Origin: Mycobacterium sp. MBM
GTDB lineage: Bacteria; Actinomycetota; Actinomycetes; Mycobacteriales; Mycobacteriaceae
Direction of reading: 5' to 3'
Length of the DNA: 64,000 nucleotides
Assembly (NCBI GenBank): GCA_021648845.1
Contig: JAKJHY010000001.1
Coordinates: 62,001 to 126,000 of the forward strand
The position numbers and the translations under genes are program-made. This document shows, piece by piece, positions 25,315 through 37,423 of the stretch; the stretch's first letter is position 1; each line of letters opens with the position of its first letter. Below the pieces are notes generated by a model, which saw only the letters and a program-made list of their open reading frames with translations, ran no database searches and was not told the DNA's origin.

Positions 25315-26469
25315 CTATGCGTCCAGCACACAATCGCCGGAGGCGGCCGAGACACAGGTCTGCACCCGGGTCCCCGGCTCATGTTCCACACCGGTACGCA
25401 GATCGCGTACGTGGCCCTCGACGAGGCCCACCACACATGACTGACAGATACCCATCCGGCAGCCGAACGGCATCTGGATCCCGGCGCTCTCACCGGCCTC
25501 CATCAACGATGTCGCAGCATCGGCCGACACGGTCTTGCCGCTGCGCTCGAACGTCACCGTGCCACCGGTGCCGTGCGGTGCAGCGCGGCTGACGGCGAAG
25601 CGCTCCAGATGCAGATTCGTCGGGATCCCCGCCTCGGCCCACAGCCGCTCGGCGTCGTTGAGCATGGCCTCCGGACCGCACGCCCAGGCCTGCCGTTCAC
25701 GCCAGTCCGGCACCACCTCGTCCAGCCGGGCCAGATCCAACCGGCCCTGTGTCCGGGTGGTGCGCAGATGCATCCGGTAGCCCGGATGCGCGTCGTGCAA
25801 CTGCCGCAGCTCCGCAGCGAACATCACGTCGGACTCGGTGGGCGCGGAGTGCACATGCACGATGTCGGTGATCTGATCGTGGCGTTGCAGGGTGCGCAGC
25901 ATCGACATCACCGGGGTGATCCCCGACCCCGCGGTCAGGAACAGCACCGAGGCCGGGGCGGGATCGGGCATCACGAAATTGCCCTGCGGCGCGGCCAGCC
26001 GCACGATCGTGCCCGGTGCGACGCCACCGACCAGGTGGGTCGACAGGAAGCCCTCCGGCATGGCCTTCACCGTGATGGTGATGGTGCGCGCGCCACGCTT
26101 GTCCTTACCACCGCGCAACGGCGGCGAGGTCAACGAATAGGAGCGCCAGCGCCACCGCCCGTCCACCAACAGGCCGATGCCGACGTACTGCCCCGGGGCG
26201 TAGTCCAGGGAGAACCCCCAGCCCGGTTTGATGACCAGCGTGGCGGAATCCTCGGTCTCGCGCCGCACCTCGACCACCCGGCCGCGCAGCTCGCGGGCCG
26301 ACCACAGCGGGTTGGCGAGCTTGAGATAGTCATCGGGAAGCAGCGGAGTGGTGATCTTGCCGGCGATCGTGCGCAGCGCATGCCACCCGCGATGGCGGTC
26401 GGCACCCGCGATGGTGGGACGAACGGTATCGGCGACTTTGGCCGAGACCTTTATTTCACTCTTGGCCAC
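25315..26469 (-). CDS. NAD(P)H:ferredoxin-type oxidoreductase, electron donor to DesA3 (Rv3230c-like)
   Basis: A 384-residue three-domain electron-transfer protein: a ferredoxin-reductase-like FAD domain ([11 protein letters not shown] near residue 105), an NAD(P)-binding domain ([18 protein letters not shown] near 185), and a C-terminal plant-type [2Fe-2S] domain with CRMGICQSC near 335 and the last cysteine in VQTCVS. In M. tuberculosis this protein reduces DesA3. The start is GTG at 26469. A -10-like TACCGT lies seven bases before it, so the mRNA may be leaderless, and an operator covers that element. Seventy bases separate it from desA3. Confidence 0.92.
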   Translation of the reverse strand: MAKSEIKVSAKVADTVRPTIAGADRHRGWHALRTIAGKITTPLLPDDYLKLANPLWSARELRGRVVEVRRETEDSATLVIKPGWGFSLDYAPGQYVGIGLLVDGRWRWRSYSLTSPPLRGGKDKRGARTITITVKAMPEGFLSTHLVGGVAPGTIVRLAAPQGNFVMPDPAPASVLFLTAGSGITPVMSMLRTLQRHDQITDIVHVHSAPTESDVMFAAELRQLHDAHPGYRMHLRTTRTQGRLDLARLDEVVPDWRERQAWACGPEAMLNDAERLWAEAGIPTNLHLERFAVSRAAPHGTGGTVTFERSGKTVSADAATSLMEAGESAGIQMPFGCRMGICQSCVVGLVEGHVRDLRTGVEHEPGTRVQTCVSAASGDCVLDA

Positions 26470-26493
26470 GCAACCTACGGTACCGTAACTTAC
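26470..26493. promoter_or_regulatory. Operator palindrome abutting the reductase start codon
   Basis: GCAACCTACG (26470-26479), spacer GTAC, CGTAACTTAC (26484-26493). It has the same 10-4-10 design and half-sites as the desA3 operator, with three arm mismatches. The central bases form TACGGTACCGTA. It covers the predicted -10 (TACCGT, minus strand 26482-26477) and ends at the base before the GTG. Confidence 0.7.
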
Positions 26494-26535
26494 GCCCGCG
26501 TAGTGACTTTCCGCGCGGCTGCCATGCGACCTGCA

Positions 26536-27033
26536 TCACAACAGCTCGAGCAGAAATGGCAACTCCTGGGGCGCGTACCAGGCCAGGTCGTGGTCCTGGG
26601 CGTCACCCACAGCAAGCTCGGCATCCTCATCGCCAAGATCGGCCTCGTCGACCAACTCCACCGCGGCCAGGACATCGCTCTCGGCCGCAGCATTGTCCAC
26701 ATAGACGGCGATGACATCAGCGAGCGACACCGGCCCGGCCAGCCGCACCACCGCATCGTCGAGATCGGGCCGCGCCGTCGCCTCGACGGCGTCGGCGACC
26801 AGCACCGCCCGCCGGGGCGCAAGATCCGACTCCCCCGCGCCGGCCAACAGACGCAGCGAGGCCAGCGCGGCCTCCCGCAACGCCACCTCGGCGAGCTCGT
26901 CGTCGTCGCCTTCGGCGTAGGACTCGCGCAGCGTCGGCGTCACCGCGAAGGCCGTCCCGCTGCGGGCATGCAGCAGCCCGTCGGCCACCAGCTGCTGCAG
27001 CATCGTCAGGGTCGCCGGAATGTAGACACGCAC
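26536..27033 (-). CDS. Conserved actinobacterial protein of unknown function (Rv3231c-like, DUF6912)
   Basis: A 165-residue soluble protein, acidic and alanine/leucine rich, with no transmembrane segment. It begins MRVYIPATLTMLQQLVADG and contains a predicted helical core (ALREAALASLRLL) and a mixed alpha/beta C-terminal half. No catalytic motif is recognisable. Its position next to the desA3 reductase and its length match Rv3231c. It is separated from the reductase by 66 bp and follows the BCCT transporter gene closely (9 bp), so it may be read with either. Confidence 0.75.
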   Translation of the reverse strand: MRVYIPATLTMLQQLVADGLLHARSGTAFAVTPTLRESYAEGDDDELAEVALREAALASLRLLAGAGESDLAPRRAVLVADAVEATARPDLDDAVVRLAGPVSLADVIAVYVDNAAAESDVLAAVELVDEADLGDEDAELAVGDAQDHDLAWYAPQELPFLLELL

Positions 27034-27042
27034 CCCGCGAGA

Positions 27043-28806
27043 TTAGCCCCCGGCGTGCTCACCCGAGCCCGCGGTCGTCGCGGTGTCCGCACCATCGGCA
27101 TCGGCGTCGGGATCCTTTTCCACCGAAATGACGAAATCGTCGCCGTGCGCGGTGACACCGGCGATCACCGCCGAGTTCACCGCGTCCGCGGCGTACTGGC
27201 GGCGCACCATCATCGGGTCTTGGCGCAGATCCTTGACCAAGGCAACCGCCAGCCCGATCATCACCAGCACGAACGGCAGCGCCGCGACGATGGTGATGGT
27301 CTGCAGACCGGTCAACGCGTCGGAGCCGCCCACCAGCAGCATCACCGCGGCGACGGCCCCGGTGGCGACACCCCAGAACACGACGGTCTTGCGGTGCGGC
27401 TCGATGGTGCCGCGCTCGGACAGCGATCCCATCACGATGGAGGCCGCGTCGGCACCGGAGACGAAGAACACCGCGACCAGCACCATCACCACCACGGAGG
27501 TCACGGTCGCCAGCGGATACTCGCCGAGCAGGCCGAACAGCTGCCCCTCGACGGTGCCCTGCCCGGCCAGATCCGCGCCTTCCTGCTCGGCCTTCATCGC
27601 CGCGCCCCCGAACACACAGAACCAGACCAGCGATACCAGGCTGGGTACCAGCAGGACGCCGGTGACGAACTGCCTGATGGTGCGCCCGCGTGAGATCCGG
27701 GCGATGAACATGCCGACGAACGGCGTCCAGGAAATCCACCACGCCCAGTAGAAGACGGTCCACGAACCCAGCCACGCCTCGGTCTCGGCGCCCTCGGCAC
27801 CGGTGCGCGCCGACATCATCGCCAGGTCCTGGAAGTAGCTACCCAGGGAGGTCGGGATCAGGTTCAGGATGAACACCGTCGGTCCGGCGATGAAGACAAA
27901 AACCGCCAGCAGCAGGGCCAACACCATGTTGAAGTTGGACAACCACTGGATTCCGCGCGCGACACCGGACACTGCGGACAGCACGAACGCACACGTCAGC
28001 ACCGCGATGATGCCGATGAGGACCGCGTTACCCGCCTCGCCGATACCGCCGACGATCTGCAGTCCGCTGCGAATCTGCAAGGCGCCCAGGCCCAGTGACG
28101 CTGCCGACCCGAACAGGGTGGCGAAGATCGCCAGCATGTCGATCACCTTGCCCCAACCACCGTGGGCGCGATCCCCGATCAGCGGCGCGAAGGCGGCGCT
28201 GATCAACTGGAAGCGTCCCTTGCGGTACACGCCGTAGGCGATGGCCAAGCCGACGACGGCATAGATCGCCCACGGGTGCAGGGTCCAGTGATAGAGCGTG
28301 GTGGCCATCGCGTTCTGGACCGCCTCGGGATTGCCCGCCGCCCCGGTACCCGGAGGCGGTGAGACCAGATGCGAAAGCGGTTCGGAGACACCGAAGAACA
28401 TCAACCCGATACCCATACCGGCGCTGAACATCATCGCGATCCAGGACACGGTCCGGAATTCGGGCTCCTCGTCATCGCGGCCCAGCGGGATATTGCCGAA
28501 CCGGCCGAGCGCGATCCACAGCACGAACAACACGAACGCCGAGGCCATCAGGGTGAACAACCAGCCGGTGTTCGACATCACCCAGCCCAGCGCGTCACCG
28601 GATGCGGCGGCCAACGAGGCGGTGTCGACGAAACCCCAGACCAGGAATCCGACCGCGATGGCCGCGGTGACACCGAAGACGACGAGATCGATGCGGCCCT
28701 CTTTGACCAGCGCCTCCTCGTCGATCGGGATGTCGAGGACGGGGTGCGGGATGACGTCCAGTTCGGGCTTGGCCCCGGATTGTTCGCTAGGCGAATTAAT
28801 AGCCAT
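27043..28806 (-). CDS. BCCT family betaine/carnitine/choline transporter
   Basis: A 587-residue sodium-coupled uptake system for quaternary ammonium osmolytes, with about 12 transmembrane segments. The family signature is very clear: FYWAWWISWTPFVGMFIARI followed by SRGRTIRQF. The MGIGLMFFGVSEPL glycine-rich TM3 motif is also present. An acidic C-terminal tail (residues about 560-587) could sense ionic strength as in BetP. ATG at 28806 is chosen. In M. tuberculosis this locus holds ppk2 (Rv3232c) instead, so the gene is a local replacement or insertion. Which substrate is carried is not evident. Confidence 0.93.
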   Translation of the reverse strand: MAINSPSEQSGAKPELDVIPHPVLDIPIDEEALVKEGRIDLVVFGVTAAIAVGFLVWGFVDTASLAAASGDALGWVMSNTGWLFTLMASAFVLFVLWIALGRFGNIPLGRDDEEPEFRTVSWIAMMFSAGMGIGLMFFGVSEPLSHLVSPPPGTGAAGNPEAVQNAMATTLYHWTLHPWAIYAVVGLAIAYGVYRKGRFQLISAAFAPLIGDRAHGGWGKVIDMLAIFATLFGSAASLGLGALQIRSGLQIVGGIGEAGNAVLIGIIAVLTCAFVLSAVSGVARGIQWLSNFNMVLALLLAVFVFIAGPTVFILNLIPTSLGSYFQDLAMMSARTGAEGAETEAWLGSWTVFYWAWWISWTPFVGMFIARISRGRTIRQFVTGVLLVPSLVSLVWFCVFGGAAMKAEQEGADLAGQGTVEGQLFGLLGEYPLATVTSVVVMVLVAVFFVSGADAASIVMGSLSERGTIEPHRKTVVFWGVATGAVAAVMLLVGGSDALTGLQTITIVAALPFVLVMIGLAVALVKDLRQDPMMVRRQYAADAVNSAVIAGVTAHGDDFVISVEKDPDADADGADTATTAGSGEHAGG

Positions 28807-28858
28807 GGTCGAACGATCACATCGCGATCGGCCGATCGAGTCAACTTCCCGCCCGGCC

Positions 28859-30268
28859 TCAGCGCGTCGAATCCAGCAATTCTTCCAGCGACTCGCGCAG
28901 CAATCCGGGCAAGACGTCCACATCGCTCATGGCGTCGCGGTCGGCGTTGATCCCGAAATACAACGTGCCGTTATAGGAGGTCACCGCGATGGCGAGCACC
29001 TGATTGGCCAGCAGCGGCGGCACCGCGTAAAACTCCAGCAGCTTGGCTCCGGCGATGTAGATCTGCTTCTGCGCACCCGGCACATTGGTGATGAGCAGAT
29101 TGAACTGGCGGGCCGAGAAACTGGTCGCCACCCGGATCCCCATGGCGTGCAACGTCGGCGGCGCGAACCCCGACAGCGTGACGATGGTGCGGGCGTCGAC
29201 CAAACTGGCCGCGGTGGAATGCGATTCGGTGGCGTGCGCAATCTGGGACAGCCGCACCACCGCATTGCCCTCCCCGATCGGCAGATCGACCAAGAACGGC
29301 GACACCTCACTGATGGCCTGACCCGGCCCGACCGAGTCGAACTCGGCATCGGGATACACCGAGTTCGGCGCCAGGGCGCGCACCGTCGACGTCGCGGTCA
29401 CCGGCTCACCACGGGACAGCAGCCAGTTGCGCAGCGCGCCGGCCACCACCGCCAGCACCACATCGTTGACATCGCATTCGTATCGCGCACGCAGCGCGCG
29501 GTAGTCCTCGAGCGGATGCGCGGCCACCGTGAACCGCCGGTTGCGCGAGACGGTGGTGTTCAGCGGGCTGCTCGGCGCGGTGCCGCGGGCCACCGTGCGC
29601 ACCACGTCGGCGATGCGGCGCCCGGCATCGACGAGGGCACCGGCGTTGGTGGCCATGTCTCCCACCGCCGAGCGCACCGCGGCGACCTGCGCGGTGGGCC
29701 GGGTGATCCACTCCCCCAACGCGGCGACGAACAGTTGCGAATCGCTCGGTTCCCGCGTCGGGATCCAGATGTCCTCACCGAACTCCGGTGGCTTCTGGGT
29801 GCGGTCGGCGATGACATGTCCGATCTCCACCGCCGACATGCCGTTGACGAGGGCCTGATGCGATTTGGTGTAGATGGCGATGCGGTTGCGGGCCAGGCCC
29901 TCCACGATGTACATCTCCCACAACGGCCGGGACTTGTCCATCGGGCGGGAACCGATCCGGGCAATCAAGTCGTGCAGCTGGGCATCGCTGCCCGGCGAGG
30001 GCAGCGCCGAACGCCGGACGTGATAGGTGATGTCGAAGTCGGTGTCGTCGATCCAGACCGGCCGTGCCAGACCGAGGCTGACCTCCCGGACCTTCTGCCG
30101 GTACCGCGGTATCTGCGGCAACCGCTGCTCGACGGTGGCCAGTACCGCCTCGTAACTCAGCCCACCGCGCGGCTTGCGCACGATGGACAGCGACCCCACG
30201 TACATCGGGGTCGAACTGTTCTCCAACCGGTAGAACGCCGAATCGGATGCCGACAACCTCGTCACCAT
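28859..30268 (-). CDS. Wax ester synthase/diacylglycerol acyltransferase-family protein with altered active site
   Basis: A 469-residue WS/DGAT family protein, corresponding to the split Rv3233c/Rv3234c (tgs3) of M. tuberculosis but intact here. N-terminal MVTRLSASDSAFYRLENSS and the C-terminal NLLITNVPG and PLLANQVLAIAVTSYNGTLY blocks are typical. The HHxxxDG catalytic motif, however, reads HQALVNG (residues about 133-139): the second histidine is glutamine and the aspartate is asparagine. Activity as an acyltransferase is therefore doubtful. ATG at 30268 is the family start; the frame extends upstream only as shadow. It lies 52 bp upstream of the BCCT gene on the same strand. Confidence 0.87.
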   Translation of the reverse strand: MVTRLSASDSAFYRLENSSTPMYVGSLSIVRKPRGGLSYEAVLATVEQRLPQIPRYRQKVREVSLGLARPVWIDDTDFDITYHVRRSALPSPGSDAQLHDLIARIGSRPMDKSRPLWEMYIVEGLARNRIAIYTKSHQALVNGMSAVEIGHVIADRTQKPPEFGEDIWIPTREPSDSQLFVAALGEWITRPTAQVAAVRSAVGDMATNAGALVDAGRRIADVVRTVARGTAPSSPLNTTVSRNRRFTVAAHPLEDYRALRARYECDVNDVVLAVVAGALRNWLLSRGEPVTATSTVRALAPNSVYPDAEFDSVGPGQAISEVSPFLVDLPIGEGNAVVRLSQIAHATESHSTAASLVDARTIVTLSGFAPPTLHAMGIRVATSFSARQFNLLITNVPGAQKQIYIAGAKLLEFYAVPPLLANQVLAIAVTSYNGTLYFGINADRDAMSDVDVLPGLLRESLEELLDSTR

Positions 30269-30434
30269 CGCGACAGCGTCCTCCCTCACCCGTGCTGATT
30301 CCCCGCCACCGTATCCGCCGACGCCCACCGCCCGCATCATGGGTGCACCGCGGCATCGTCGCGGCGTGCGATCATCAATATGGCTGTGCCTCTCCAGCAG
30401 CGTCCCGTCCGTTTCCCTGCCCGCTGGAGAGCCC

Positions 30435-30971
30435 GTGACCCACGTCAGCCCGCGCCCCGTCGACCACCCCGCTCCGGGCCACCCGGCCCGGCGGGTCAGC
30501 GTCTCGCACCCGGCGCTCACCTCGCCGATCATCGACTGCGAGCCACCGGTGTGCGGTGCGGGACGCCACGCGCCGCACCCACCCACCCTGCGACCGCGGC
30601 CACCCCGGCCGCCGCGACTGCCCGCGGTCATCGGGGAGACCCCGGTCGCCCCGGACGCGGTGATGTTCGCCGACGCCACCCTGCGCCGCGTACTGGAGGT
30701 GGTGGACCGCCGGCGCTCGGCGAACCAGCTGCGCGGATTGCTGACACCACCGTTGATCGATATCGCGCAGACACTGGCGCGGGTGCCGCCGGCCGGCGGC
30801 ACCGCGGTGCTGCGCCGGATCCGGCTGCGCAGCGTCGACGCCGTAGCGGATGTGCGGGCCGCCGAGGTGTTCGCCACCTACACGCGCGGACCCCGGGTGC
30901 GCGCCATCGCCGCCCGCGTCGAACTCGTGGCCGGCCGCCGCTGGCAGGTGGTGGCGCTACAGATCGGCTGA
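30435..30971 (+). CDS. Rv3235-family protein (DUF6459) next to secA
   Basis: A 178-residue protein with a proline/arginine-rich disordered N-terminal half (to about residue 75) and a small folded alpha/beta C-terminal domain (LRRVLEVVDRRRSANQLRGL, then LVAGRRWQVVALQIG). Its function is unknown. The C-terminal domain has been noted near secA in many actinobacteria, so a link to secretion or ribosomes is possible but unproven. GTG at 30435 is preceded by GGAG; an upstream frame to 30339 is less likely. It converges on secA with a 5-bp gap. Confidence 0.7.
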   Translation: MTHVSPRPVDHPAPGHPARRVSVSHPALTSPIIDCEPPVCGAGRHAPHPPTLRPRPPRPPRLPAVIGETPVAPDAVMFADATLRRVLEVVDRRRSANQLRGLLTPPLIDIAQTLARVPPAGGTAVLRRIRLRSVDAVADVRAAEVFATYTRGPRVRAIAARVELVAGRRWQVVALQIG

Positions 30972-30976
30972 CCCGG

Positions 30977-33799
<2,823 letters not shown>

Positions 33800-33941
33800 G
33801 CTAATTCCCCTGTGGGTCGATGAACAGTGTCGGCCGGTGTGCGCGACGGGGGTGCCGCGCGCCGGCCTGCCAACCATCCATCGTAGGCGACTCGCCGAAA
33901 TGGCTGGCTGAAAGCCTGCTGCGGGCGCGCCCCGGCATGCG

Positions 33942-33973
33942 ACGAGCCCCCGGCGTCGCAGCCGGGGGCTCGT
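33942..33973. terminator. Hairpin terminator (no U-tail) between hpf and secA1
   Basis: A perfect 13-bp stem, ACGAGCCCCCGGC (33942-33954) with GCCGGGGGCTCGT (33961-33973), and a 6-nt loop. It begins about 15 bp after the hpf stop on the minus strand. The U-tail is missing, as in many proposed mycobacterial terminators. Confidence 0.7.
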
Positions 33974-33988
33974 GCGTGGGCGGCCGGC

Positions 33989-34660
33989 TCAGGCCAGCCG
34001 GATGAGTCCGTAGTCGTAGGCATGCCGACGGTAGACCACCGAGGGCCGGTCGGATTCCTTGTCGTGGAACAGGAAGAAGTCGTGCCCGACGAGCTCCATC
34101 TCGTAGAGCGCATCATCGATGCTCATGGGGATGGCCGGGTGTTCCTTGGTACGCACGATGCGACCGGGTTCGTGGTGGGGCTCCACGGCGAACGGGTCGT
34201 GCGGGGCGGGCTCGTCGACTGCTGCCAGCTCCGCGGTGGCCTCGTGCACCGACACGGGCGTCTTGTCGCCGTAATGGATCTTGCGACGATCCTTGCTGCG
34301 GCGCAGCCGTGCTTCGAGTTTGCTTGCCGCCGACTCCAAGGCCGCGTAGAAGCTGTCGGCACATGCCTCACCACGCACCACCGGGCCGCGCCCGCGTGCG
34401 GTGATCTCGACGTGCTGACAGTTCTTGCGCTGGCGCCGGTTCTTCTCGTGATCGAGTTCGACGTCGAACAGATAGATGGTCTTGTCGAAACGCTCCAGCC
34501 GGGCCAGCTTCTCGGCGACATAGATACGGAAGTGGTCGGGGACCTCGACGTTGCGACCCTTGACCACGACGTCGGCGTTGAGCACCGGCGCTTCGGCGGA
34601 TCGGTCGCCCTCGTCGAGGACCATGGTGGAGCTGTTGGTTTCCACGGAATTCGTTGACAT
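33989..34660 (-). CDS. hpf: Long-form ribosome hibernation promoting factor (Mpy/Rv3241c-like)
   Basis: A 223-residue long HPF. The N-terminal S30AE domain (residues about 25-125, with VVVKGRNVEVPDHFRIYVAEK and CQHVEITARGRGPVV) blocks the decoding site of idle 30S subunits. A linker precedes the C-terminal dimerisation domain with IPMSIDDALYEMELVGHDFF and YRRHAYDYGLIRL. In M. smegmatis this protein stabilises hibernating 70S ribosomes under zinc starvation. ATG at 34660 is chosen over an upstream in-frame ATG at 34723. A hairpin terminator follows the gene, so it is transcribed apart from secA1. Confidence 0.93.
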   Translation of the reverse strand: MSTNSVETNSSTMVLDEGDRSAEAPVLNADVVVKGRNVEVPDHFRIYVAEKLARLERFDKTIYLFDVELDHEKNRRQRKNCQHVEITARGRGPVVRGEACADSFYAALESAASKLEARLRRSKDRRKIHYGDKTPVSVHEATAELAAVDEPAPHDPFAVEPHHEPGRIVRTKEHPAIPMSIDDALYEMELVGHDFFLFHDKESDRPSVVYRRHAYDYGLIRLA

Positions 34661-34959
34661 GCTTGACAACTCGTTTCTGTCGGAAGTCGCACGTGCGTCA
34701 CGTGCCCGGATCATCACAGTCACGGCGGCGAACGTTGCATGTCGCTGCGCCCGCCGGCGTCAGGTGTCGAGTAATCACCTCCTACCGCACTCGGGCAGTC
34801 CCGGCCCGCATGGGCGCCCTTGCCGGGTGCCGCCGTGCGTGACACGGGTTGTTGGACCCGACGGTAGTCGTTGTTCACCCGACTGTGCCACCAATTTCGC
34901 AGACCTGTTTTGAGTTCTTCATCTGGCAGCAATAGTGCGCTCGGAGTTCCGCGCGGCAT
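34661..34959. other. Gap of 299 bp upstream of hpf, with an extended Shine-Dalgarno and a short cysteine-containing frame
   Basis: On the minus strand the gap holds GGAGGTGAT (34782-34774), a nine-base match to the anti-Shine-Dalgarno sequence of 16S rRNA, far from any annotated start. A GTG embedded in it (34778) opens a 26-codon frame to 34698 encoding a peptide with two cysteines and an RRR stretch. It could be a leader peptide of hpf, or the motif may be accidental. No clear promoter or terminator is visible in the rest. Confidence 0.45.
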
Positions 34960-35592
34960 TCATGCAGCGGCCAGCGCCAGCACCGCCCACACCTCGACGC
35001 CGGCGGTTTGCAGGGTGCGGACCGACTCACATGCGGTGGCCCCGGTGGTGACGACGTCGTCGACCAGCACCACCGGACCGCGAACCGGTGTGGTCAGTCG
35101 CACCCGGCCGGCCAGATTGTGCTGCCGGGCCGCGCTGGACAGACCGACAGAATCCCTGGTGAAACCGGACAGTCGCAGTGCAGGCAGCACGGTGATACCG
35201 GGCAGTTCCGCGACCGCCGCACGGGCCACCCGGGTCACCGGATCCCCGCCCCGCCGGCGCGCGGCGGCGCGCCGGGTTGGGGCAGGCACCAACGTCACCG
35301 GCGCATCCAGCAGCCCCCAGTCCAGCAGCCGGACCAGGCCGGTGCGCAGGGCGCCGGCCAGCGGCGCGATCAGGTCGGCCCGACCGTGTTCCTTGACCGC
35401 AACGATTGCGCAGCGGCGCGCGGCGGCGTAGCGGCCCAGTGCGAGCACCGGAACCCCGGGATCCAGCCGCGGTGTCAGCAGGTGCGGCTCGGCCGCGCCG
35501 GCGGCCAGCAATCCCGCACATGCCGGGCACCAACGGGTCGACGGCGCACCGCAACCGCCGCACTCCACCGGGAGGATGAGGTCCAACAGCAT
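34960..35592 (-). CDS. ComF-like phosphoribosyltransferase family protein (Rv3242c-like)
   Basis: A 210-residue ComF family protein. An N-terminal zinc ribbon (ECGGCGAPSTRWCPACAG, residues about 10-27) precedes a type I phosphoribosyltransferase-like domain with the PRPP loop VVLVDDVVTTGAT near residue 175. ComF is needed for DNA uptake in naturally competent bacteria, but the mycobacterial role is unknown. ATG at 35592 gives the typical MLLDLILPVECGGCG start. It lies 55 bp downstream of lpqB and probably forms the end of the mtrA-mtrB-lpqB transcript. Confidence 0.88.
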   Translation of the reverse strand: MLLDLILPVECGGCGAPSTRWCPACAGLLAAGAAEPHLLTPRLDPGVPVLALGRYAAARRCAIVAVKEHGRADLIAPLAGALRTGLVRLLDWGLLDAPVTLVPAPTRRAAARRRGGDPVTRVARAAVAELPGITVLPALRLSGFTRDSVGLSSAARQHNLAGRVRLTTPVRGPVVLVDDVVTTGATACESVRTLQTAGVEVWAVLALAAA

Positions 35593-35647
35593 GGCCGAAG
35601 TCTGCGCCCGGGCACCGACAGCTCGGGTCCCACCCGTGGCGAAACGG

Positions 35648-37423
35648 TCAGCCGGGCAGGACCGGCAGCGCACCGGCGATCATCAACGGCCGCACCTCCG
35701 ACCAGGCCAGGTCGTCGTCGGCGGCCGAACCCGACAATTGCAGCACCCCGCGCCGATCGGCGACGTACACCGTCGACGGGTTGGCCGCCACCACCGTCAC
35801 CGGGCCCGCAAGGTTGCCGCTGGGCCCGTCGGAGTTCACGCCGTCGAGGTTGACGTAGGACACCGGATGGGCACCGTCGGTGCGGGTGACGACGATATCG
35901 TCGCCGGTACGCCAGGACAGTGAGACCGCGGTTTCGCCCAGCCCGAAACCGAGCCGGCGCGGGTAGGTCAGCGCGTACCCCCCGCCCGGGGTCTGCTCCA
36001 CCCCGGCCAGGATCACCCGGCCGTCGATCACCATCGCCGCCCGGGTGCCGTCGCGGGACAGCTGTAGTTCGGTGATGGCGCCGGGGAACTTCGCCGACAA
36101 GGCGGTCGAGTCCACCGGGATGCGGGCCGGCTGCCCCGACGCGTCCTGCAGCACCCGGACCACGTTGACACCGTCGACGACGATCCAGATGGCGTCGTCG
36201 AGCGCCCAACTGGGCCGGGTCAGGGTGCGGCCGTCCAGCGCCTGATCGGCGGCGCCGGCGATCGGACCGATCCACAGCGAGGACGCCATATCCGGTGCGC
36301 CGCGCCGCAACACCATCACCGAGGCCACTTCCTGCCCGGAGCGCGACAGCGCCGCGGACACCTGATCGGGCATCTGGCCGAACGGCCCGGGCACCCGCGG
36401 CGCCCGCTGCCCGTCCAGCGAGACCAGGGATCCCCCCACCAGGGCGTGCAGGCCGGCCCCGGCGCCGTCGGCGGCACCCGGATCGGTGGCGGCGACATCG
36501 GCCGTGTTCCAGCCGTCGGCAAAGCGGTCATCCAGCGCCGCGCCGTCCACGTTGATCACATAGGGCCCGTTGATCCCGGCCCGGTTGAGCGTCCAGATGA
36601 TCTGCGCGGCAAGCAATTGCCGGGTGTGCGGATCGGTGGTGGACAGATTCTCTAGCTCGATACGCGCACCGCCGTACCCGCGGCCCACCCCGGTCTTGCC
36701 GCCGTCGGCGCGGGTGACCGGGCCACGCAGCCGCAGCGGTGCGGCCAGCAGGTTGCGCACCGTGCGCGCCATCTCCGGCCGCGGACCGGTGATCAGCTTG
36801 CTCAGCAGCTCGGTGGCCAGCTGATCGGAATCCGCGACCGCGACATAGCGCGGATCCGGTACCACGGTGTTCCCGGTGGGATCGGTGAAGTACAGGGTGT
36901 GGCGCTTATAGGTCTGCTGAAATTGCTGCCAGTCCAAGAAGACTCCGTTGGGCAGCTTATCGATGCGCCAGCCTCCCGCCGTTCGCACCAGTTCGATCGG
37001 GCCCGGGTCCGGTAGCGCGCCCTCGGCGGTCTCGAACACCCCGAGCTCGGAGAGCGAGCCGAGAATATCGGCCTGCATGCTCACGGTGACCCGATCGGGT
37101 CGGCGCGTCTCGGTGAAGACCACCCGGTCGATCAGCAGCGCGCTGCCGGCGTCATCCCAACCGCGGGAAGCGGATTCGGTGAGGAACTGCCGGGCGGCCA
37201 GATGCCGGTTGGCGGGATCGGCGGTGGCCTTGAGGAATTCACGCAACAGCACATCGGGTTCCATCCCCGGTGTCGGGGTGGGCAGGCTGGGCGGCGGAGG
37301 CAGCTGCACGGTCCCGATCGCCTGTGGCGCCGAGGAACTGGGCACCCCGGCGCAGCCGGCGATCGTGATCGCGCCGAGCACGGCGAGCATCGCCAGACAC
37401 ACAGACCGCAGCGCGCCGGTCAT
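35648..37423 (-). CDS. lpqB: Lipoprotein LpqB, MtrAB-associated
   Basis: A 591-residue lipoprotein. The signal peptide ends in the lipobox ITIAGC with the lipidated cysteine at residue 24. A GerMN domain follows, then a beta-propeller-like C-terminal domain (LpqB family). In mycobacteria LpqB binds the extracellular loop of MtrB and tunes MtrA phosphorylation. Its ATG overlaps the mtrB stop (ATGA). The gene order mtrA-mtrB-lpqB is conserved across actinobacteria. Confidence 0.95.
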   Translation of the reverse strand: MTGALRSVCLAMLAVLGAITIAGCAGVPSSSAPQAIGTVQLPPPPSLPTPTPGMEPDVLLREFLKATADPANRHLAARQFLTESASRGWDDAGSALLIDRVVFTETRRPDRVTVSMQADILGSLSELGVFETAEGALPDPGPIELVRTAGGWRIDKLPNGVFLDWQQFQQTYKRHTLYFTDPTGNTVVPDPRYVAVADSDQLATELLSKLITGPRPEMARTVRNLLAAPLRLRGPVTRADGGKTGVGRGYGGARIELENLSTTDPHTRQLLAAQIIWTLNRAGINGPYVINVDGAALDDRFADGWNTADVAATDPGAADGAGAGLHALVGGSLVSLDGQRAPRVPGPFGQMPDQVSAALSRSGQEVASVMVLRRGAPDMASSLWIGPIAGAADQALDGRTLTRPSWALDDAIWIVVDGVNVVRVLQDASGQPARIPVDSTALSAKFPGAITELQLSRDGTRAAMVIDGRVILAGVEQTPGGGYALTYPRRLGFGLGETAVSLSWRTGDDIVVTRTDGAHPVSYVNLDGVNSDGPSGNLAGPVTVVAANPSTVYVADRRGVLQLSGSAADDDLAWSEVRPLMIAGALPVLPG

